NCBI GenBank assembly: GCA_021323495.1 | Contig: JAJQJO010000163.1 | Coordinates: 1 to 8,192, forward strand | Direction: 5' to 3' | Source of the DNA: Cellvibrio sp. | Lineage (GTDB): Bacteria > Pseudomonadota > Gammaproteobacteria > Pseudomonadales > Cellvibrionaceae | Length of the DNA stretch: 8,192 bases | Part shown: one piece after another, positions 1 to 4,547 of the stretch | Layout of the letters: each line of letters starts with the position of its first letter | How positions within the stretch are numbered: position 1 is the stretch's first letter | Translations under genes and position numbers: made by a program | The notes under the pieces: model-generated | Seen by the model: only the letters and a program-made list of their open reading frames with translations | What the model was told of the DNA's origin: nothing | Database searches by the model: none

Positions 1-78
1 AGAGAACCTTACCAAATCAGCAGCGTCCCTGGCCTGTCGCCGCTCTGAAAACAGGGTTTTGGCGGTAGGAAATGCCAT
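1..78 (-). CDS. Unidentified divergent gene, N-terminal fragment (runs off left edge)
   Basis: An open frame begins at the ATG at 78-76 and stays open for 26 codons to the window edge, starting MAFPTAKTLFSERRQARD. Three signals support it as the start of a real gene. A Shine-Dalgarno-like AAAGGA lies at 88-83, four bases before the ATG. A sigma70-type promoter lies further upstream (171-199, minus). The position, head to head with the signalling pair at 334-1931, is normal for a divergent gene. The visible peptide is basic and rich in Arg and Ala, with no signal peptide or membrane segment. I do not recognise the family and assign no function. The codons include AGG twice and CGA, which is mildly atypical. 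A competing reading is that a plus-strand gene ends at the TGA at 46-48. Too little sequence is visible to exclude that. Confidence 0.45.
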   Translation of the reverse strand, partial: MAFPTAKTLFSERRQARDAADLVRFS

Positions 79-121
79 AAAGTCCTTTACGAAAGGGCGG
101 ATAGAACCGGATGACTTTATG
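76..121 (-). repeat. 9-bp perfect inverted repeat overlapping the start codon of the left-edge gene
   Basis: CATAAAGTC (76-84) is exactly complementary to GACTTTATG (113-121). In a minus-strand transcript starting near 164 both arms would be present. The 3' arm contains the ATG (78-76), and the adjoining Shine-Dalgarno AAAGGA (88-83) falls at the stem base and inside a second small hairpin (CTTT-ACG-AAAG, 85-95). A third mini-stem, CGG/CCG, lies at 98-109. The structure could limit translation initiation. The pairing is seen directly; the regulatory role is inference. Confidence 0.5.
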
Positions 122-133
122 CATGTTAGTACA

Positions 134-148
134 GTTTGGCAACCAAAC
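134..148. repeat. Perfect 6-3-6 palindrome (possible operator)
   Basis: GTTTGG-CAA-CCAAAC is a perfect inverted repeat with a 3-base centre. It lies about 15-30 bases downstream of the predicted minus-strand transcription start, and upstream of the plus-strand signalling pair. Its size and symmetry fit a dimeric regulator's operator, but no specific regulator is recognised. It could also be a small RNA hairpin in the leader. Confidence 0.35.
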
Positions 149-170
149 AAAGCATTCCAAAAGTCCATAA

Positions 171-199
171 TTTATAAGCACTTAAAGCCATCTAATCAA
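171..199 (-). promoter_or_regulatory. Predicted sigma70 promoter for the left-edge minus-strand gene
   Basis: Read on the minus strand, a -35 hexamer TTGATT (199-194) is followed after exactly 17 bases by a -10 hexamer TATAAA (176-171). These match consensus at 4 of 6 and 5 of 6 positions with ideal spacing. Transcription would start near 164 and give a leader of about 86 bases before the ATG at 78. Inferred from sequence only. Confidence 0.5.
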
Positions 200-226
200 C
201 AGTTATCTCAAATGAAAAACCTGACC

Positions 227-270
227 TTTTGCTATCGGGTGGCCGCAATGTTGGATGTTTCCCGACAAAA
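227..270 (+). other. Potential leader hairpin upstream of the CheC-family gene
   Basis: TTTTG (227-231) pairs with CAAAA (266-270), and TCGGG (235-239) pairs with CCCGA (261-265). Together they give a ten-pair stem with a three-base bulge (CTA) and a 21-base loop. It ends 63 bases before the ATG at 334. There is no T-tract, so it is not an intrinsic terminator. It resembles no riboswitch I can identify. It could be leader structure or chance. Confidence 0.25.
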
Positions 271-333
271 TTACAGATTACTGCTAAGCTTCAGGTAAAT
301 CCCTCTCAGACCGACCATAACAAGATCTGGATT

Positions 334-951
334 ATGCGAGATTATTTGCTCACAGAAGATCAGCGCGATTGCCTTCAGGAGATCACCAATGTTGCCATGG
401 GGCAAGCGGGCTCCCATTTGGCTCGCCTGCTCGACGTTTTTGTGGTGTTATCAATCCCTCATGTGAGCGTGCTCAATCCCACTGATATAGCCATGGCATT
501 GCAGTCGTTAAATCGTGAAAGCCGGAACGATATAGTGCATGGCGTATGCCAGGGATTTATTGGAGGAGGAATTGCCGGCGAGGCGATGCTTATCTTCCAT
601 GAAACCGATTTTGATGATCTTGCCAAGCTACTTAAATATGAACGAATTGCCAATGAGCAGGCACAGTACGAGCTGTTAATGGATACGGCGAATGTCTTAA
701 ATGGGGCGTGCCTTAGGGGATTGGCAGAACAACTTGATACCCACTTCAGCTTCGGCCCGCCCATGCTATTAGGGCAGCATTGCAATATCACCGACCTTCT
801 ACAAAACAATAATATGAAATGGAAACAGGCATTGGTGGTTGAGATCAACTACTCTATCGAGAATCACAAAATCAATTGCGATTTACTATTGGTGGTGGCC
901 GAACATTCCATTTTCGGCTTGACGGAAAAACTCGATTACCTACTTGATTAG
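334..951 (+). CDS. CheC-family CheY-P phosphatase
   Basis: A 205-residue protein of the CheC/CheX/FliY phosphatase family, cytoplasmic, expected to dephosphorylate a CheY-like receiver domain. The first site fits the family signature (D/S)xxxExxNx22P exactly, with Asp12, Glu16, Asn19 and Pro42. The second repeat gives Glu113, Asp117, Asn120 and Pro143, so the usual Glu is replaced by Asp. The length is near that of B. subtilis CheC. There is no FliN/SpoA domain, so it is not FliY, and no receiver domain is fused. The ATG at 334 is chosen because it starts just before the first conserved helix; the frame is open further upstream, but that stretch lacks family character. The Shine-Dalgarno is weak. 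The stop lies 14 bases before the diguanylate cyclase start, implying co-transcription. The partner response regulator is not in this window. Confidence 0.85.
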   Translation: MRDYLLTEDQRDCLQEITNVAMGQAGSHLARLLDVFVVLSIPHVSVLNPTDIAMALQSLNRESRNDIVHGVCQGFIGGGIAGEAMLIFHETDFDDLAKLLKYERIANEQAQYELLMDTANVLNGACLRGLAEQLDTHFSFGPPMLLGQHCNITDLLQNNNMKWKQALVVEINYSIENHKINCDLLLVVAEHSIFGLTEKLDYLLD

Positions 952-965
952 GTTAAACAACAGCA

Positions 966-1931
966 ATGGCAATTAGCGAAGATATCAGCAAATCATTCAA
1001 GGATGCCCACTGGCAAATGGACATCCTGCAGAATATAGATGTTGGCCTCGTGGTAATGAACCAAGACTATACTGTCGAAGTGTGGAATAGTTTTATGCAA
1101 AACCACAGCGGAAGGACACCGGAAAACGTACTCGGCAAAAGTTTATTTGAGGTTTTTCCTGAGTTATCAGAACAATGGTTCAGGCACAAAGCACAATCTG
1201 TCTTTATTCTACAAAATACCGCTTTCACGACTTGGGAACAACGTCCCTATCTATTTCGTTTCCCCCATTATCGCCCTATTACCGGTACTGCTGAATATAT
1301 GTATCAGAACAGTACAATCATTCCTCTTGTCGATACCAAGAACGAAGTCGCTCATATTTGCCTGATCATTTATGATGTTACAGATACCGCAGTCAATAAG
1401 CTGGCACAGCAACAAGCCAATAAGCAGCTTCAAAATCTCAGCCGTACCGATCATCTGACGGGGCTATTTAATCGGGGCTATTGGGAGCTTCGTTTGATTC
1501 AGGAATTCAAACGTTATGACCGCTACGAGCAACCATCAAGTCTCATTATGCTCGACATTGACCACTTTAAAAAAATCAATGACAAATATGGACATACTAT
1601 AGGTGATGAAGCGATTCGAGGCGTAAGCCGGGTTATCAAAGAACAAGTGCGGGATTTGGATATTGCGGGTCGTTATGGTGGAGAAGAGTTTGGAATTGTG
1701 CTCACTAATACCAATGGTGATGGTGCTTGTGTTTTTGCGGAACGCTTACGCCGTGCTATCGAGCAACTCACTATTTATACAGAGGGGCACGAAATTAAAT
1801 TCACCGTGAGCTTGGGCGTCGCAGAATTGGCAGACAAAACTCATGATCATCGTAACTGGATCGAAAAAGCCGACCAGGCACTTTATAAATCCAAAGAGGG
1901 TGGGAGAAACCGATGTACCATGTTGTCCTGA
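966..1931 (+). CDS. PAS-GGDEF diguanylate cyclase
   Basis: A 321-residue protein predicted to make cyclic di-GMP from two GTP. Residues about 18-140 form a PAS sensor domain (MDILQNIDVGLVVMN onward). A short linker helix rich in Gln and Ala (about 141-158) leads to a GGDEF domain at about 159-318. The catalytic domain looks complete: DHLTGLFNR at 162-170, metal-binding Asp197 in LDIDHFKKIND, and the signature GGEEF at 238-242. The inhibitory I-site RxxD is present as Arg229-Asp232, five residues before the signature, so product feedback is expected. There is no EAL domain, no membrane segment and no signal peptide, so it should be cytoplasmic. It follows the CheC-family gene by 14 bases with only a weak ribosome site, which suggests translational coupling. 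The PAS ligand cannot be told from sequence. A bidirectional terminator follows about 24 bases after the stop. Confidence 0.93.
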   Translation: MAISEDISKSFKDAHWQMDILQNIDVGLVVMNQDYTVEVWNSFMQNHSGRTPENVLGKSLFEVFPELSEQWFRHKAQSVFILQNTAFTTWEQRPYLFRFPHYRPITGTAEYMYQNSTIIPLVDTKNEVAHICLIIYDVTDTAVNKLAQQQANKQLQNLSRTDHLTGLFNRGYWELRLIQEFKRYDRYEQPSSLIMLDIDHFKKINDKYGHTIGDEAIRGVSRVIKEQVRDLDIAGRYGGEEFGIVLTNTNGDGACVFAERLRRAIEQLTIYTEGHEIKFTVSLGVAELADKTHDHRNWIEKADQALYKSKEGGRNRCTMLS

Positions 1932-1954
1932 TTTATTTTGTAAGCACTGCTTAT

Positions 1955-1982
1955 AAAAAAGGCTCCTTGGGAGCCTTTTTTT
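1955..1982. terminator. Bidirectional intrinsic terminator between the cyclase gene and ppiD
   Basis: AAAAAAGGCTCC (1955-1966) pairs perfectly with GGAGCCTTTTTT (1970-1981) around a three-base loop. A T-run follows on the plus strand, and the A-run gives a T-run on the minus strand. It lies 23 bases after the cyclase stop (1931) and 15 bases after the ppiD stop (1997), so it can end both convergent transcripts. Confidence 0.9.
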
Positions 1983-1996
1983 ATACAGGATGGTAT

Positions 1997-3865
1997 TTAT
2001 TGGGAAATGTCTGCTGCGTCTTTCAGGAATTTTTGATAGCTGGAGAAATCATTCTTGCCATAAATGCTCCCTAACTGTGCTGTAATCGCAGTCTTTTGTT
2101 CCGGGGTTACCTTTTCATAACTACCAGGAGTTACCGTCTCTACGGCCACTACGGCGATATCACCATTGGCAGTTGTCACACTACCAAATGTAGAGGCACC
2201 AGGAGCTGGTTTATTCATTGTAAATGCATAGCGCAGCACATCGGAATCGATCTCTGCCGTGCTGCGCGTCACCGCTTTTGCCTGCTTCAACTCAACACCG
2301 ACAACCTTGCTTAATTCAGAAAAGTTTGCGCCTGATTTTAAATCAGCAATCATTTTAGTCGCTTGTTCAGTAAGCAATGTTTTAGCCTTTTGATCTTTCA
2401 ATGTATTTGTAATCTGTTCTTGCACACTAGCAAGTGGTTTTACCTGGCTCGGTTTGTGATCGGTTTTTTTCAATACAATGACATTGCTGGAGTCAATTTC
2501 AATAACGTCACTACTGTTACCCTCTTGCAACACCTCGGCAGAAAATGCAGCAGCTACTACTTTTGCATTTGCCATTAAATCTTTGCCTTTACTGCGCTCG
2601 AACAGGCCCGAATTTTCAGCTTTGAGGCCAAGCTCTTGTGCAACTTCAGCAAGACTTTCGGCGTTGTAGGAGAGGTCACGCAACTTCTCTAATTGGGCTA
2701 CAAATAATCCCTCTGCTTCTGCGCGCTTCAGTTGATCTTCGATGCTTGCCTTTTGTTCTTCAAACGCAGGTGCCTCTGATCCTTTTTCTGCTAAAAGTTT
2801 GATGAAATGTGTCCCTGCATCAGTTTTAACCGCCGCAGAAACTTCGCCCACTTTTAATTTAGCGAGTGCTGCCTCGAATTCTGCCGGGAATGCATCACCC
2901 TTGGTAAATCCAAGATCCCCGCCCTGCTCTTTGCTACCCGAATCGTCAGAAAATTCTTTAGCAAGTGCTGCAAAGTCTTCACCCGCAGCGAGCTTATCAG
3001 TAACAGTTTTTATCTTGTCTTGATTTTCGCCTTCCACAAGGATGTGAGCGGCTTGACGCTCGGGAGTGGCAACAAAAGATGAGAGATTCTGTTCGTATTG
3101 CTTACGTACCTGCTCTTCGGTAACGGTAATATTTTTCATCAGATCAGTAACGCTAAGGGTGATGAAGTCAACGGCTATCTGTTCTTCGCTTGTAAACATT
3201 TGCTGGTTAGCATCGTAATAAGCCTGAATCTCTGCAGTTTCAACCTGGATCGATTCGCGAACTTTTGCAGCAGGTAAAATTACGTAACCAAGATCGCGTG
3301 ATTGGAAGCTCAAGGCAACTACATCATCGAGTTGAAATGGTGTAGTAAAAGCGGTCGCGCTGATACCAGCTTGCAACTGATTAATAACTATTTCATCAGA
3401 TAAAATTTTCGAGTATGTGCTGTGGGTATAGCCCATATTACGCAATACTTGTTGGTAACGGTCGTTATCGAATGCACCCGCTTCGTTTTTGAATTGTGGT
3501 GCACTGGCTATTTGTTCGCCAAGATAAGTATTGCCAATAGTCATGCCCGATTTTCCAGCAGCTTGGGATAGCACCATACGCTGCACCAGATTTTCAATCA
3601 CAGGTTTACGCAAATATTCATCGGTAAGAAACTCCGCAGGTATCTGGTCACCGTAAGTATTCAGCATCTGTTGTTTTTGCATGCTAATCGCTCTGGCCAC
3701 ATCCATCTCAGTGACGGGCTCGCCATTAACTTTAGCGGCCTGGTTGGCAGACGTATCCCAGTTGAATAGTGCCTCAACACCCGTAAGTGCAAAAATGATC
3801 ACCAAAAAGCCAATCAATATAAAAGAGATGACGCCTCTGGAATTGTCTCTGAGGTGTTGTAACAT
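1997..3865 (-). CDS. ppiD: Periplasmic chaperone PpiD (SurA/parvulin family)
   Basis: A 622-residue inner-membrane-anchored periplasmic folding factor that acts on proteins leaving the Sec translocon. E. coli PpiD is 623 residues, so this is full length. A short basic cytoplasmic N-terminus is followed by one membrane anchor at about 12-34 (VISFILIGFLVIIFALTGV). A SurA-like N-terminal chaperone region covers about 40-200, a parvulin rotamase domain about 268-360, and a C-terminal helical region the rest. The parvulin domain keeps canonical elements: His274 in AAHILVE, Asp308 within FSDDSGS, the GGDLGF core at 315-320, and His353 in GTHFIKL. E. coli PpiD is degenerate there. The start is the ATG at 3865, with AGGAG at 3877-3873. 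It lies directly downstream of hupB, as in enterobacteria, but the hupB terminator separates them, so it probably has its own promoter. Confidence 0.95.
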   Translation of the reverse strand: MLQHLRDNSRGVISFILIGFLVIIFALTGVEALFNWDTSANQAAKVNGEPVTEMDVARAISMQKQQMLNTYGDQIPAEFLTDEYLRKPVIENLVQRMVLSQAAGKSGMTIGNTYLGEQIASAPQFKNEAGAFDNDRYQQVLRNMGYTHSTYSKILSDEIVINQLQAGISATAFTTPFQLDDVVALSFQSRDLGYVILPAAKVRESIQVETAEIQAYYDANQQMFTSEEQIAVDFITLSVTDLMKNITVTEEQVRKQYEQNLSSFVATPERQAAHILVEGENQDKIKTVTDKLAAGEDFAALAKEFSDDSGSKEQGGDLGFTKGDAFPAEFEAALAKLKVGEVSAAVKTDAGTHFIKLLAEKGSEAPAFEEQKASIEDQLKRAEAEGLFVAQLEKLRDLSYNAESLAEVAQELGLKAENSGLFERSKGKDLMANAKVVAAAFSAEVLQEGNSSDVIEIDSSNVIVLKKTDHKPSQVKPLASVQEQITNTLKDQKAKTLLTEQATKMIADLKSGANFSELSKVVGVELKQAKAVTRSTAEIDSDVLRYAFTMNKPAPGASTFGSVTTANGDIAVVAVETVTPGSYEKVTPEQKTAITAQLGSIYGKNDFSSYQKFLKDAADISQ

Positions 3866-3901
3866 TTTTAAACTCCTAGCAGGATAAAGATGCCTTGCGC
3901 A

Positions 3902-3929
3902 AATAAAGCGGCACTAATAGACAGCTCAA
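3902..3929 (-). promoter_or_regulatory. Tentative ppiD promoter
   Basis: On the minus strand, TTGAGC (3929-3924) is followed after 16 bases by TTTATT (3907-3902). Each hexamer matches sigma70 consensus at 4 of 6 positions. It sits between the hupB terminator and ppiD and would give a leader of about 30 bases. The match is modest and other choices in this AT-rich spacer are possible. Confidence 0.3.
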
Positions 3930-3983
3930 TACTTAATTATTCGATGTTTGATTAAGACTCATGGTCTCGTTTAAAAATACAAA

Positions 3984-4019
3984 CTATTAAAAAAAAAGCG
4001 CACCTAGATGCGCCTTTTT
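3984..4019 (-). terminator. Intrinsic terminator of hupB
   Basis: On the minus strand, AAAAAGGCGCA (4019-4009) pairs with TGCGCTTTTTT (4002-3992), with one G-T pair, around a six-base loop. A run of T continues to about 3989. It lies about 42 bases after the hupB stop. The complementary A-tract could also let it work weakly on the plus strand. Confidence 0.85.
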
Positions 4020-4030
4020 ATGCTTTAAAA

Positions 4031-4048
4031 TTCAGATATATATCTGAA
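4031..4048. repeat. 18-bp perfect palindrome in the hupB 3' untranslated region
   Basis: TTCAGATATATATCTGAA is identical to its own reverse complement. It lies between the hupB stop (4061) and its terminator (3992-4019). A further short pairing, TGCTT (4021-4025) with AAGCA (4051-4055), brackets it and could extend the stem. It could be an RNA hairpin in the hupB tail or a protein-binding site. No regulator is recognised. Confidence 0.5.
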
Positions 4049-4060
4049 AGAAGCATTTGA

Positions 4061-4333
4061 TCAGTTAACAGCATCTTTTAATGCTTTGCCTGGTTTGAAG
4101 CCAGGAACTTTTGCGGCAGCAATTTTAATTTCTGCACCAGTCTGGGGGTTGCGACCGGTACGCGCAGCTCTTTCTTTGACTGCAAAAGTACCAAAACCTA
4201 CCAGAACCACAGAGTCACCATTCTTAAGGGCACCAGTGATACTTTCAACTACTGCATCTAACGCACGTCCAGCAGCAGCTTTAGGAATATCCGCAGATGC
4301 GGCAATGGCTTCAATCAGTTCAGTTTTGTTCAC
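4061..4333 (-). CDS. hupB: Nucleoid-associated DNA-binding protein HU (beta type)
   Basis: A 90-residue HU protein, the standard family length. It binds and bends DNA as a dimer and organises the nucleoid. The sequence begins MNKTELIEAIAASADIPKAA, has the HU signature GFGTFAVKERAARTG at about 46-60, and the intercalating Pro63 in RNPQTG at the tip of the beta arm. The start is a GTG at 4333-4331, chosen over an upstream in-frame ATG. GTG gives the exact family N-terminus and has a strong Shine-Dalgarno AAAGGGG (4346-4340) six bases away, whereas the ATG would add 12 unrelated residues. The stop is TGA. The gene lies between lon and ppiD as in E. coli, which supports hupB over hupA. It has its own sigma70-type promoter and an intrinsic terminator. 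Confidence 0.96.
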   Translation of the reverse strand: MNKTELIEAIAASADIPKAAAGRALDAVVESITGALKNGDSVVLVGFGTFAVKERAARTGRNPQTGAEIKIAAAKVPGFKPGKALKDAVN

Positions 4334-4425
4334 GCTTAACCCCTTTCGATTATTTGTTTCTAAAAACACAGCGCAAATTAATGTCGCTATTAACCTGCGT
4401 TACCCGTGCAGCAAATGAATTGCGA

Positions 4426-4454
4426 TTTATACCAACAGAGCTTCAGGGGGTCAA
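4426..4454 (-). promoter_or_regulatory. Predicted sigma70 promoter of hupB
   Basis: On the minus strand, TTGACC (4454-4449) is followed after exactly 17 bases by TATAAA (4431-4426). Each hexamer matches consensus well (TTGACC 5 of 6 counting the final C as mismatch, TATAAA 5 of 6). Transcription would start near 4419, giving a leader of about 85 bases before the GTG. This is the strongest sigma70 match in the window and fits an abundant protein. Confidence 0.7.
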
Positions 4455-4456
4455 GG

Positions 4457-4471
4457 AAAGCTTACAGCTTT
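4457..4471. repeat. Palindrome abutting the hupB -35 element
   Basis: AAAGCT-GTA-AGCTTT (minus-strand reading) is a perfect 6-3-6 inverted repeat ending two bases before the -35 hexamer of the hupB promoter. Its position would suit an activator or repressor site. It is not followed by a T-tract, so it is a poor candidate for a lon terminator. It may be coincidental. Confidence 0.3.
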
Positions 4472-4547
4472 ACACAAAACCCACCCTAACCTGATCATAA
4501 AACAGACAGGATTTGCAGGATCTTGAATCAGATCACACTGATGCGGT

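Noticed and set aside
1..13. AGAGAACCTTACC resembles the start of a conserved 16S rRNA segment
   Set aside because: The flanking bases do not continue the rRNA sequence. A 13-base resemblance is coincidence.
1..48. Possible C-terminus of a plus-strand gene (REPYQISSVPGLSPL then TGA)
   Set aside because: Only 15 codons are visible and none is diagnostic. The opposing minus-strand start has a promoter and ribosome site, so it is preferred, but this remains the main alternative for the left edge.
262..290. Candidate sigma70 promoter for the CheC-family gene (CCGACA-N17-TAAGCT with an upstream TG)
   Set aside because: The -10 hexamer matches at only about half its positions. The gene needs a promoter in this region, but the call is too weak to list.
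59..298. Plus-strand open frame of 79 codons starting with TTG (open from position 2)
   Set aside because: The translation has no recognisable family character, the start is a TTG without a ribosome site, and it overlaps the minus-strand promoter and inverted repeats. It reads as intergenic sequence.
79..333. Possible cyclic di-GMP riboswitch upstream of the cyclase unit
   Set aside because: I looked for the GEMM-type conserved core and tetraloop-receptor pattern and did not see it. The hairpins here have different layouts.
459..848. Minus-strand open frame of 129 codons inside the CheC-family gene
   Set aside because: It is antisense to a gene with a clear family signature, is rich in Cys and Ser as shadow frames often are, and has no known similarity.
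4334..4369. Twelve-residue N-terminal extension of HU from an upstream ATG
   Set aside because: The GTG at 4333 gives the exact 90-residue family form and has the strong ribosome site. The extension is not part of any HU I know.
4491..4535. GATC/TGATCA-containing repeats after lon as a terminator
   Set aside because: The pairing is short and imperfect, and no T-tract follows in the lon direction.
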